Origin: Pseudonocardia sp.
GTDB lineage: Bacteria; Actinomycetota; Actinomycetes; Mycobacteriales; Pseudonocardiaceae
DNA: 37,408 nucleotides
NCBI GenBank assembly: GCA_016794615.1
Contig: JAEUJO010000178.1
Span: forward strand, 1-37,408
Direction: 5' to 3'
A program made the position numbers and the translations under genes. Below are positions 10,146 to 17,326 of this stretch, piece after piece; the first letter of the stretch is position 1, and every line of letters starts with the position of its first letter. The notes beneath the pieces are model-generated. The model was not told where the DNA came from. It ran no database searches and was given only the letters and a program-made list of their open reading frames with translations.

Positions 10146-10763
10146 TCATTTCCGTATCGCCGGGCGGTCGGGGTGGTCGGCCAGCACCACCAGGTTCGCA
10201 TCCTTCTCGGGCGTGTTCTCCGCCGTGTAGCGCGTGTACGCCGGGAGCGTCCATCGCTGCTCGTCCGGCAGCCGGCGGGCCAACGCCTTCTCGGCCATCC
10301 GCAGGTGCACCGCCACGTCCAGGGGCAACCCCCGGCCCAGCAGCAGCGCGCCGGCGAGCACGACCACCCCGTCCGCGGGCAGCGCGACGTAGGTGTCGCG
10401 GTGGGCGCGGTCCGCGGCGGCGTCCCACAGCCGGGGCAGCACCCGACCCGACCCGCCCGGTCCCGCGGGATCGAGCACCTCGCGGCGCAGGCCGCCGACG
10501 TCGAGCCAGCCGTCGAGGAACATGTCCGGGTCCGTGCGCCCGAGCTCCAGCCGCAGCGACGCCGGACGCAGGTAGTCCGCCGCATCGACCACGATCGTCG
10601 CCCGGCCGCGGGCCCGGAGCTCCACGGCGACGGCGTCGGCGAGCGCCCGCGGGTTCGTCGGCGGCGGGCCGTCGACGGCCAGCCGTACCCGTCCGGACCG
10701 GGCCGCGACCAGCTCCGTGATCTCGGCGACGAGCAGCTCCGGGGTGACGGGGGTGACCTGCAT
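10146..10763 (-). CDS. Uridine-kinase-like protein lacking a P-loop lysine
   Basis: 205 residues, resembling actinobacterial proteins annotated as uridine kinase or nucleoside/nucleotide kinase-like. The strand-loop that should carry the Walker A motif reads LAVDGPPPTNPRALADAV (28-45), with no GKS/GKT. The following block (VVDAADYLRPASLRLELGRTDPD, about 58-80) is conserved in the subfamily and corresponds to the region after the kinase P-loop. ATG at 10763 lies four bases downstream of the DUF2630 stop, so the two form an operon. The stop is five bases from the tRNA 3' end, tail to tail. ATP-dependent kinase activity is doubtful without the lysine; the substrate is unknown. Confidence 0.75.
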   Translation of the reverse strand: MQVTPVTPELLVAEITELVAARSGRVRLAVDGPPPTNPRALADAVAVELRARGRATIVVDAADYLRPASLRLELGRTDPDMFLDGWLDVGGLRREVLDPAGPGGSGRVLPRLWDAAADRAHRDTYVALPADGVVVLAGALLLGRGLPLDVAVHLRMAEKALARRLPDEQRWTLPAYTRYTAENTPEKDANLVVLADHPDRPAIRK

Positions 10764-10767
10764 ACGT

Positions 10768-11007
10768 CTACTGCTGGTACCCCTCGACGACCGACCTCGG
10801 CCGCTCCTGCTCCGCGTCGGGGTCCTGCCCGGCCCGGCGCCGGGCCTCGCGGCGGCGCAGGAGGTCCCACGTCCGGTCGAGCTCGATGCCCAGCGCGTCG
10901 AGGCGGGCGCGCTCGTCGGCGGTGAGTTCGCGTCCGCTGTGGCCACGGTCCAGGCGGTGCTCCTCGTCGACCAGTTCGGTGATCCGGTGGTGCAGGTCGT
11001 CGTCCAT
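10768..11007 (-). CDS. DUF2630 family small protein
   Basis: 79-residue, highly charged, probably helical cytosolic protein. Family features are the N-terminal ITELVDEEHRL segment, the LDRTWDLLRRREARRRAGQ core and the C-terminal RPRSVVEGYQQ. The function of DUF2630 is unknown. It starts with ATG at 11007; a CAGGCT hexamer seven bases upstream (11015-11020) could be a -10 for a leaderless transcript, though its first base is not T. It is the first gene of a two-gene unit with the kinase-like protein. Confidence 0.85.
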   Translation of the reverse strand: MDDDLHHRITELVDEEHRLDRGHSGRELTADERARLDALGIELDRTWDLLRRREARRRAGQDPDAEQERPRSVVEGYQQ

Positions 11008-11111
11008 GGCGTCCAGCCTGCACCAGTGCCCGCCCCGGCCACCATCGGACTGTCATCCACCTGCTTCGCTGCGGTGTTGATCAACAGGGCACGTGTGGGA
11101 TCCCGGCGGGT

Positions 11112-11123
11112 TAACCTGCCGGC
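11112..11123 (+). promoter_or_regulatory. Leaderless promoter -10 (TAACCT) of the MetE-like gene
   Basis: TAACCT at 11112-11117 is separated by six bases from the ATG at 11124, so transcription would begin at or next to the start codon. No Shine-Dalgarno is present. Confidence 0.65.
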
Positions 11124-12242
11124 ATGACATCCCGCACCGAACCGCCGTTCCGTGCCGACCACGTCGGGAGCCTGCTCCGGCCCCCCGCACTGCTCGCCGC
11201 GCGCGCCGCGCACCAGGCCGGTGAGATCGACATCACCGCGCTGCGGGCCGCCGAGGACGAGGCGATCCGGGACGTCGTCGCCATGCAGGAGCACGTGGGG
11301 TTGCAGGCGGCGACGGACGGCGAGTTCCGGCGCACGTCGTGGCACATGGACTTCATCCACCGGCTCGGCGGGATCGAGCGCACGGACGATGCCATCGTGG
11401 TGCGCATGCACGGCGCCGCGGGGGACACCGCGTTCACCTCGGCGGGCATCGCGGTGCGGTCGCGGGTCCGGCTCGACGAGCCGATCTTCGCCGACGACGT
11501 CGCGTTCCTGCGGAGTGCGGTCACCACGGCGGTACCGAAGATCACGATCCCGTCGCCGAGCATGGTCCACTACCGCGGAGGGACGGCGGCTGTCGACCGG
11601 TCGGTCTACCCGGACATGGACGGGTTCTGGGCGGACCTCTCGGCCGCCTATGCCGACGAGGTCCGCGCGCTCGGCGACCTCGGCTGCCGCTACCTGCAGC
11701 TCGACGACACGAGCCTGGCCTACCTCAACGACCCCGCGCAGCGTGCCGCGATGGCCGCTCGCGGAGAGGACGCCGAGCACCAGCACCTGCGCTACATCGT
11801 CCAGATCAACGCGGCCTTGACGGGCAGGCCCGCGGACATGCGCGTGACCACCCACATGTGCCGGGGCAACTACCGCTCCTCCTGGGCGGCCGAGGGCGGC
11901 TACGACTTCGTGGCCGAGGCGCTGTTCGGGGAGCTGGCGGTCGACGGGTTCTTCTGCGAGTTCGACGACGAGCGGTCCGGGAGCTTCGCGCCGCTGCGGT
12001 TCGTACCGCCGGGCAAGCAGGTGGTGCTGGGGCTGGTCACGACCAAGCGGGGTGACCTGGAGGACGCGGACGTGCTCAAGCGGCGGATCGACGAGGCGGC
12101 GAAGTACGTGCCGCTGGACCAGCTGTGCCTCTCGCCGCAGTGCGGGTTCTCCTCCACGGTGGAGGGCAACACCCTGACCTACGACGAGCAGGTCGCGAAG
12201 CTGGAGCTGATCGTCCGGGTGGCCGAGGACGTCTGGGGGTGA
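11124..12242 (+). CDS. Cobalamin-independent methionine synthase-like protein (MetE C-terminal domain family)
   Basis: 372-residue single-barrel member of the MetE C-terminal family, close to the YxjG/YxjH type. It starts with the family motif FRADHVGSLLRP. Zinc ligands expected for thiol activation are visible: H244 and C246 in THMCRGN, and C340 in SPQCGFSST. Length is typical of stand-alone MetE-C proteins (about 370). It lacks the N-terminal folate-associated domain of full MetE, so the methyl donor or substrate may differ (for example another sulfur or methylated compound). It is followed with a GTGA overlap by a SAM methyltransferase, suggesting a linked methyl-transfer or thiol function. 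Confidence 0.88.
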   Translation: MTSRTEPPFRADHVGSLLRPPALLAARAAHQAGEIDITALRAAEDEAIRDVVAMQEHVGLQAATDGEFRRTSWHMDFIHRLGGIERTDDAIVVRMHGAAGDTAFTSAGIAVRSRVRLDEPIFADDVAFLRSAVTTAVPKITIPSPSMVHYRGGTAAVDRSVYPDMDGFWADLSAAYADEVRALGDLGCRYLQLDDTSLAYLNDPAQRAAMAARGEDAEHQHLRYIVQINAALTGRPADMRVTTHMCRGNYRSSWAAEGGYDFVAEALFGELAVDGFFCEFDDERSGSFAPLRFVPPGKQVVLGLVTTKRGDLEDADVLKRRIDEAAKYVPLDQLCLSPQCGFSSTVEGNTLTYDEQVAKLELIVRVAEDVWG

Positions 12243-12979
12243 CTGCAGAGCCTGCCGGCTGGGGCCGCCCGCTCTACGCCCGTGTGCTGGACGCGGCGGA
12301 CGTCGGCCCTGGGACCTCCCTGCTCGACCTCGGCTGCGGGACGGGGGAGTTCGCCGCGGCGGCGGTGGCGCGCGGCGCGCGGGTCGTCGGGGTGGACATC
12401 GACCCGACCGCGGTGAAGCTCGCGAGCGCTTCGGTCGGCTCGGTGCGCTTCGAGGTCGGGGACGTACACGACCTCGGTCCGGCGGATGCCCTCGGTGGCC
12501 CGTTCGCCGTGGTGGTGGCGATGCAGCTGCTGACGCACGTGGCCAACCCGCTGCGGGTGCTGCGCGAGGCGTCGCGGGTGGCGGCACCGGGCGGGACCGT
12601 GATGGCGTCGGTGTGGGGGCGCGACGAGGAGTGCGACGTCGGCCTGCTCGGGCAGGCGCTCGCGCGGTGGCTGCCCCAGCGTCGGTCTCCGTCGGGCCCG
12701 CCGACGCTGGCCGACCCCGACCGCCTTCGCAAGCTCGCATGGCTGGCCGGGCTCGCGGTGTTGGGGGTGGACGAAGTGGTGTGCCCGTTCGACTACCCGG
12801 ACGAGGCCGCGCTGGTCGACCCGCTCCTGGCGTCGATGATCGGGCGGACGGCGGTGGCGCGGGCCGGCGAGGACGTGGTCCGGGCTGCGGTGCGGGAGCG
12901 GCTGGCGGGGCACCGGCAGCCCGGGGGCGGGTACCGGCTGCGAAACCTGTTCCGTGTGCTGGTGGCCCGCGCTCCGTGA
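12239..12979 (+). CDS. Class I SAM-dependent methyltransferase
   Basis: 246-residue Rossmann-fold methyltransferase. Motif I LDLGCGTGEF is at about 29-38, the acidic end of strand 2 (GVDIDP) near 53-58, and a motif II/III-like region (VGDVHDLG) near 75-82. The GTG at 12239 overlaps the upstream MetE-like stop (GTGA), so the two are translationally coupled. The C-terminal 80 residues do not match a substrate-defining domain that I recognise. The substrate is unknown; small molecules are most likely. It ends 25 bases before a strong hairpin. Confidence 0.88.
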   Translation: MTAEPAGWGRPLYARVLDAADVGPGTSLLDLGCGTGEFAAAAVARGARVVGVDIDPTAVKLASASVGSVRFEVGDVHDLGPADALGGPFAVVVAMQLLTHVANPLRVLREASRVAAPGGTVMASVWGRDEECDVGLLGQALARWLPQRRSPSGPPTLADPDRLRKLAWLAGLAVLGVDEVVCPFDYPDEAALVDPLLASMIGRTAVARAGEDVVRAAVRERLAGHRQPGGGYRLRNLFRVLVARAP

Positions 12980-13004
12980 CGCGGGCGCCGGCGGTGATGC
13001 CCCG

Positions 13005-13061
13005 ATGTAGCGAAAGCGGCTTTCGGTGCACTCAACGCACCCAACGCCGCTTTCGCTACAT
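13005..13061. repeat. Nested inverted repeat (two-stem hairpin) between convergent genes
   Basis: Perfect 16-base arms ATGTAGCGAAAGCGGC (13005-13020) and its complement (13046-13061) flank a 25-base loop, which itself contains GGTGC (13025-13029) and GCACC (13037-13041) around ACTCAAC. It sits between the methyltransferase (plus) and copD (minus), where a bidirectional terminator is expected, but there is no T-tract and the perfect outer stem also fits a REP-type dispersed element. Confidence 0.8.
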
Positions 13062-13125
13062 GCGTGGCCGCCGGACGGGCCCGCCCACCCGACGATGAGC
13101 GAGGTGTGGCTGGAGCAGCTGACCG

Positions 13126-14094
13126 CTACGGCGCGGCCTGGGACAGCGCGGCCGCGAGCCCCAGCGTCACGGCCATCACCGTGACCTCGACGCCGGCCCA
13201 GCGCAGCACGGGTACCCGGCCGGCGGCCATCCGGCGCCGGGTGAGCAGGCCCAGGCCGCCGAGCAGCACGAGCGCGACCGCCTTGGCGATCACCAGCGCG
13301 CCGTATGCGGTGAAGAACAGCGCCGCCCACGACCCGAGCCGGACCTGCGCGGTCAGCACCCCGCTCACCGTCACCACCGCGAGGCAGGCCCCGGCCAGCG
13401 TCGAGAACCGGGGCAGCGCCGTCGCCAGCAGCTCGCGCCTGCGGCCCAGCAGCACCAGGATCGCGGCGAGGCCGCCCACCCACAGTGACGCCGCCGCGAC
13501 GTGCAGCGCCACGGTCGTCACCGCGACCTCATGACTCGCCGACGAGCTGGCGTGCCCGGTCACGCCCGGGGTGAGCATTCCCAACAGCGCGATGACCAGC
13601 ACGATCCGCCCGGAGGCCAGGCCCGGATCGCGCAGCCGGGCGACCGCGCAGCCGAGCACCGCCGCGGCGCAGGCGACGGTGAGCAGGGCACCGCGACCGG
13701 CCGCCAGGTTCGTCGTCCACACCAGCACGTCCGGCCCGGTCAGCGAGGTGACCGGGCGGCCGTAGCCGTCGGCGGCGCGGACGGCGATCCCGAGCAGCGC
13801 GAGCACCATCCACGCGCCCCCGGCGACGACGAGCGCCCGGTCCGCCCGCCGGCGCACCCGGTTCGCCTCGGGTGCACCGACGGGGAGGAACAGGCCGACG
13901 AGCGCGAGCCCGACGCAGGTGATGCCCGCGACGTCCGCGCCCGCGCGGGTCAGTCCGGTGCCGAGCAGGGCGGGGAGCGTCGTGCCTGCCAGCGCACCGG
14001 TCAGCACGGCCGCCACCACCGTGGTGCTGAGTGCGAGCACCGCCCACAGCGCCGGTGTCACGCGGGCGGCCGGGCGGGCGGCCGTCCGGTCCAT
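13126..14094 (-). CDS. CopD-family copper transport membrane protein
   Basis: 322-residue polytopic membrane protein with about eight hydrophobic helices. The CopD signature block is at about 180-215: GHASSSASHEV followed by VALHVAAASLWVGGLAAI, carrying the conserved His and the WxGG turn. CopD imports or handles copper in the inner membrane together with periplasmic CopC. It starts 24 bases downstream of the copC stop, with GGGAGGGAG nine bases before ATG 14094. It is the last gene of the copper set and faces the hairpin at 13005-13061. Some relatives are fused to CopC; here the two are separate. Confidence 0.87.
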   Translation of the reverse strand: MDRTAARPAARVTPALWAVLALSTTVVAAVLTGALAGTTLPALLGTGLTRAGADVAGITCVGLALVGLFLPVGAPEANRVRRRADRALVVAGGAWMVLALLGIAVRAADGYGRPVTSLTGPDVLVWTTNLAAGRGALLTVACAAAVLGCAVARLRDPGLASGRIVLVIALLGMLTPGVTGHASSSASHEVAVTTVALHVAAASLWVGGLAAILVLLGRRRELLATALPRFSTLAGACLAVVTVSGVLTAQVRLGSWAALFFTAYGALVIAKAVALVLLGGLGLLTRRRMAAGRVPVLRWAGVEVTVMAVTLGLAAALSQAAP

Positions 14095-14118
14095 GCGTCG
14101 CTCCCTCCCGACCGCGGC

Positions 14119-14721
14119 CTAGCTGCGGCGGCCCAGCCGCAGCGCGACGACCGCGCCGGCTGCCACCAGGATGACCGCACCGACCAGCCACGGCCAGATC
14201 GGGGCGCTGCCGCTCGGCGTGCTGCTCGCCTGCGGGGCGACGGGCGCGGCAGTGGGCGCGGCAGTGGGCGCGGCAGTGGGCGCGGCAGTGGGCGCGGCCG
14301 CGGTCGGGGCCGCCGCTGCCGGGGCCGTCGTGGCGGCGGCCGGACCCGGCGCCGTCAGTGTGAACGACACCGTGCCCTGCACCGGGTGCCCGTCGTCGGA
14401 GACCACGCGGTAACCGATCTGGTAGACCCCCGCCGGGCCCAGCGGCGACACCGCTGTGCTCACCTGCCCGCCCGCCGCTGACACCTGGCCGGACTGGTAG
14501 TTCGTGCCGTCCGGACCGACCACGGACATCGTCGCGAACTCGGCCGAGACGTCTTCGTTGAAGGTGAGCGACACCGATTCCGGGGCGGTGCCGACGCTCG
14601 ACTTGTCCGTCGGGTTGCTGCTTTCCAGCCGGGTGTGGGCGAACGCCGGGGCGGCGCCGAGCAGCAGCGCGACGCACGCGGCGACGGTGGTGGCGAGCAG
14701 CCGGAGCGCGGTGCGGGTCAC
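14119..14721 (-). CDS. Exported copper-binding protein CopC with C-terminal membrane anchor
   Basis: 200 residues. A signal peptide ends in GAAPAFA, so the mature protein begins with His (HTRLESSNPTD), the N-terminal Cu(II) ligand of CopC. The CopC domain (about 29-125) ends with SDDGHPVQGTVSF, holding the other conserved Asp/His ligands. A low-complexity Ala/Pro/Thr stretch encoded by a 12-base tandem repeat leads to a hydrophobic helix (about 172-193) and a basic tail, anchoring it outside the membrane. The start is GTG at 14721, overlapping the YcnI stop as GTGA. It lies between YcnI and CopD, a well-known actinobacterial copper arrangement. Confidence 0.9.
   Translation of the reverse strand: MTRTALRLLATTVAACVALLLGAAPAFAHTRLESSNPTDKSSVGTAPESVSLTFNEDVSAEFATMSVVGPDGTNYQSGQVSAAGGQVSTAVSPLGPAGVYQIGYRVVSDDGHPVQGTVSFTLTAPGPAAATTAPAAAAPTAAAPTAAPTAAPTAAPTAAPVAPQASSTPSGSAPIWPWLVGAVILVAAGAVVALRLGRRS
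14240..14298 (-). repeat. 12-base tandem repeat in copC linker
   Basis: Three perfect units GTGGGCGCGGCA (14252-14287), a fourth partial unit to 14298 and a diverged unit before them (14240-14251) encode repeated Ala-Ala-Pro-Thr in the linker between the CopC domain and its membrane anchor. Copy number probably varies without changing the frame. Confidence 0.9.
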
Positions 14722-15503
14722 TGCCGGGCCTCGCTGCGCTCGCGCTCCGGCGCCTCGGGGGTGCGCTCCGGTGCGGTCGCCCGGCGGGTGCGCAGCACGG
14801 CGCCGCCACCCACGCCCAGACCCAGTGCGCCGACGAGCAGGCCGGCGCCGGCGAGCCAGCGGGCCGTGCTGTCCGTGCCGTCAGCCGCACGAAGCTCCTG
14901 GGCGGTGGTGCCGGTCGGGCCGCCGGCACCGGCGTGCCCATCACCGGTGGCAGGTGTCAGCGTGAGCGTCGGTGCGGGTCGCTCGGGCTCGGAGCCGTCC
15001 GGGTTCATCGGCTGGTCCCAGGCGACGACCTCGCCGTCGTCGTAGGTCTGCACCGCGGGCAGGGCGATCTCCTCGACGCCGGTCGGCAGCGGGCCGACGG
15101 ACAGCGGGAACTCGAGGAACTCGCCGGGGCCGATGCGGGTGCCGGGATTCGCCGTCCAGGTGACGGTGCGGACGGCCTCGCTGACCGTGCGCTCACCGAT
15201 CTGGACGGGCGGGGTGAGCGCGGCCTTCGTCACGGTGGCGGTCCAGCCGGGGACGGGCGTGGTGCGCACGCTGCTGAGCGGGTGGTCGGCGGGCAGTGTG
15301 ACCTCGAGCTTCACCGTGCCTGCGGTGTCGGACTCGTTGGGAACGCGCAGCGAGACGACGCTGTAGCTCCCCTGCGCGGCGTCCCCTGGCTGGGCGGTGA
15401 CGTGGGCGAACGCGGGTGCGGCACCGAGAACGGTGGCGGTGGCGGCGAGGGACAGGACAGTGGTCAGGCGCAGGGCACGCCGACGGACCGGGATGTGGGA
15501 CAC
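14718..15503 (-). CDS. YcnI-like copper-associated protein (DUF1775)
   Basis: 261-residue exported protein. After a twin-basic signal peptide ending APAFA the mature chain begins HVTAQPGDAAQGSYS, the DUF1775/YcnI start, whose N-terminal His is the known copper ligand in B. subtilis YcnI. The domain continues to about 175 with the conserved WDQPM segment, then a linker, a membrane helix (about 222-242) and an Arg/Glu-rich tail. I chose GTG at 15503 because GGAG lies seven bases upstream; an in-frame GTG at 15530 lacks one. It overlaps copC by four bases. It probably stores or delivers copper to CopC/CopD. Confidence 0.88.
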   Translation of the reverse strand: MSHIPVRRRALRLTTVLSLAATATVLGAAPAFAHVTAQPGDAAQGSYSVVSLRVPNESDTAGTVKLEVTLPADHPLSSVRTTPVPGWTATVTKAALTPPVQIGERTVSEAVRTVTWTANPGTRIGPGEFLEFPLSVGPLPTGVEEIALPAVQTYDDGEVVAWDQPMNPDGSEPERPAPTLTLTPATGDGHAGAGGPTGTTAQELRAADGTDSTARWLAGAGLLVGALGLGVGGGAVLRTRRATAPERTPEAPERERSEARQ

Positions 15504-15569
15504 GGGTGTTCTCCGGTGGTCGAGACGCACCGCGACGGGGGCGCGGCGCGGAGGGACGGGGTGTGCGGG

Positions 15570-16094
15570 TCAGCACCCCACCGGAGGACCGCGGCGGGTC
15601 GGCACCGCGGCGAGCGCGAGCTGCCGGGGGACCGGGGCGACGGCGGCCACCCGCAGCGACCGCAGCGGGCCGTCGGCGGGTGGGACGAACGGGCGTCGGG
15701 GCAGCACGCGGCGCAGCGCGGAGCCGGCGGCGGCCACGGCCCGATCGGCGTGGCCCAGAAGCACGGTGACGACGAGCGTCGCCACCGCGTGCAGGGCGAA
15801 CATCGTGAGACCGCTCGGAGCGGCGGCGACGGGCGGATGTGAGTGCAGGACGGCCAGCAGGACATGCAGCGCGTACTGCCCGCCCGCGAGCGTCGCGATC
15901 GTGGCCGACGTGCTGCGGCAGCGGTCGGCGACCCCGACGACAGCGCCCGTGAGCAGCGGGAACAGCACGACGAGGACCCCGAGATCCGGGACCGAGCCGC
16001 CCGCGAGGACATGGCCGACGGCGATCAGCAGTGTGCTGAGCGCAGCGGTCACCACCCCGCGCAGGCGGGGCCCGCGCGGGCGGCGGAGGTCCAT
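15570..16094 (-). CDS. Small polytopic membrane protein of the copper cluster, function unknown
   Basis: 174 residues with about four hydrophobic helices (13-30, 38-56, 64-83, 96-115) and a basic C-terminal tail ending in Cys. Several histidines lie in or near helices (28, 77, 84, 86, 102, 115), including HSH at 84-86. It precedes YcnI by 66 bases on the same strand, so a role in metal handling is plausible, but I recognise no family. The ATG at 16094 is eight bases after a TAGCTT hexamer on the minus strand, which suggests a leaderless start. Confidence 0.7.
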   Translation of the reverse strand: MDLRRPRGPRLRGVVTAALSTLLIAVGHVLAGGSVPDLGVLVVLFPLLTGAVVGVADRCRSTSATIATLAGGQYALHVLLAVLHSHPPVAAAPSGLTMFALHAVATLVVTVLLGHADRAVAAAGSALRRVLPRRPFVPPADGPLRSLRVAAVAPVPRQLALAAVPTRRGPPVGC

Positions 16095-16108
16095 GGGTCC
16101 ACAAGCTA
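16095..16108 (-). promoter_or_regulatory. Leaderless promoter -10 (TAGCTT) of the copper-cluster membrane protein
   Basis: TAGCTT on the minus strand at 16103-16108, eight bases before the ATG at 16094. It may drive the membrane protein and the YcnI-CopC-CopD genes. Confidence 0.55.
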
Positions 16109-16252
16109 GCGGCGCCCACCGACAGATCGCACCGGCCACGACCGCCAAAGCGTGGCGGGTGGTGCCCCCCGAGCGGCGGGCGGTAGATCGCGTGGTGGCC
16201 GCCGGACGGTGCCGTTCGACGCGCCACCGCTCGGGTCTCGGTGGCCTCCGGG

Positions 16253-16882
16253 TCAGACCGTTCGGCCGACGCCCAGGTGGTCCAGCAGCGTCAGCTCGAT
16301 CCGGTCGAGCTCGGCGGAGACCGCCCGGTGCGCGGTCCGGCGGCGCTGTGGCGGCATCTGCTCGGCGGCCCGGACAGCCAGCGCCAGGTCCGCCAGCCGA
16401 GGCCGGGAGTCGCGAGCGAACCGGCGCGCGGCGGTGGTGGCATGGGCCTCGGCGCCGTCGTCGAGGTCGTCCAGGGCGGCCGCCAGCTGGTCGATCCGGG
16501 CGTGCAGGGCGCCGCCGCGGCCCGAGTACGCGTTGAGCTGAGACGGCGTGACACCGAGCCGGGCTGCCCGGTAGGCGTCCCACCGGGCGCGAGCGACCCC
16601 GGCGCCGGCCAGTGCGTACGGTGCCAGCAGGGGCAGAACGACCTTGCCGAGGCCGATCATGCGGCGCGCCCGGGCGGGGGTCAGCGGGCCGCGTCCCCGG
16701 CGGACGTTCCCGCCGGCCTGCTCCGCGGTGGTACCGGCCTTGCGGGCGGCCCGGCCGGCTCGCTCGGTGACCCGCCCCGCGGCATTCGTCGCGACGGCGC
16801 CGACCTCGCCCGCCACTGCTGCATCCACGGCGGTACCCGCCACGGTGCCGACCGTCGCGCCCGCCCCGCGTCGCCGCCCCAT
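16253..16882 (-). CDS. DUF6474 family protein
   Basis: 209 residues. A Gly/Ala-rich N-terminus (about 1-65) is followed by RARRMIGLGKVVLPLLAPYA with a hydrophobic stretch (about 75-97), then a charged helical region with GRGGALHARIDQL and a C-terminal RRRTAHRAVSAELDRIE block. This pattern matches the actinobacterial DUF6474 family, whose function is unknown. ATG 16882 is preceded by GAGGAGGAGCTG, a strong Shine-Dalgarno. A TAAGCT hexamer at 16941-16946 (minus strand) may be its -10, giving a leader of about 50 bases that contains a perfect palindrome. Confidence 0.8.
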   Translation of the reverse strand: MGRRRGAGATVGTVAGTAVDAAVAGEVGAVATNAAGRVTERAGRAARKAGTTAEQAGGNVRRGRGPLTPARARRMIGLGKVVLPLLAPYALAGAGVARARWDAYRAARLGVTPSQLNAYSGRGGALHARIDQLAAALDDLDDGAEAHATTAARRFARDSRPRLADLALAVRAAEQMPPQRRRTAHRAVSAELDRIELTLLDHLGVGRTV

Positions 16883-17326
16883 CAGCTCCTCCTCGCAGAC
16901 CCTGGATGTTCCGGGGAGCTCCCCGACCGTCCGGGGCGCCAGCTTAGGGCCCGGGCCGGCGCGCGGGAGCCGATCACTCCTGATCGTTGTTCGTCGGCTG
17001 CGGCGGCGACGGGCCGGCACCTGGTGCAGGCCGCCGTCGTGGTGCCGCTGCGACGCATCGGGTGCAGATCGACTTTGGCCCGCCGCACGGCTGGAGTGGC
17101 CGTCGCACCTGCTGAGTGGGGTGCGGTGGGGTCGGCCAGGGTGTGCGGACCCGGCCGGGGTGTGACAGCGGGCCGGATCCGCTGCGTGCCGAGCCCCGGG
17201 CGTGACGGGGTGGTCGGTGCGCGAGGGTGGTGACTCCCGGGGATGGGGAGGCGGCGGGCGGGGGCGGGAGGTGTCCGGGACGGCGGTGCGCGGGAATTGT
17301 CGGTGGCGGTCACTACGCTCCGAACC
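16883..17326. other. Intergenic region between divergent DUF6474 and nuclease genes
   Basis: This 444-base gap between divergent genes holds a 14-base perfect palindrome CGGGGAGCTCCCCG (16912-16925), a likely -10 for DUF6474 (16941-16946, minus strand) and the -10 of the nuclease gene (17314-17319). The rest, about 16950-17300, shows no gene I can support on either strand, although frames stay open because of high GC. Confidence 0.6.
17314..17326 (+). promoter_or_regulatory. Leaderless promoter -10 (TACGCT) of the nuclease gene
   Basis: TACGCT at 17314-17319 lies seven bases before GTG 17327. No Shine-Dalgarno is present in front of this start. Confidence 0.6.

Noticed and set aside
11008..11123. 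Cobalamin riboswitch before the MetE-like gene
   Set aside because: The gap is 116 bases shared by divergent genes, the -10 is next to the start codon, and no B12-box-like sequence is seen.
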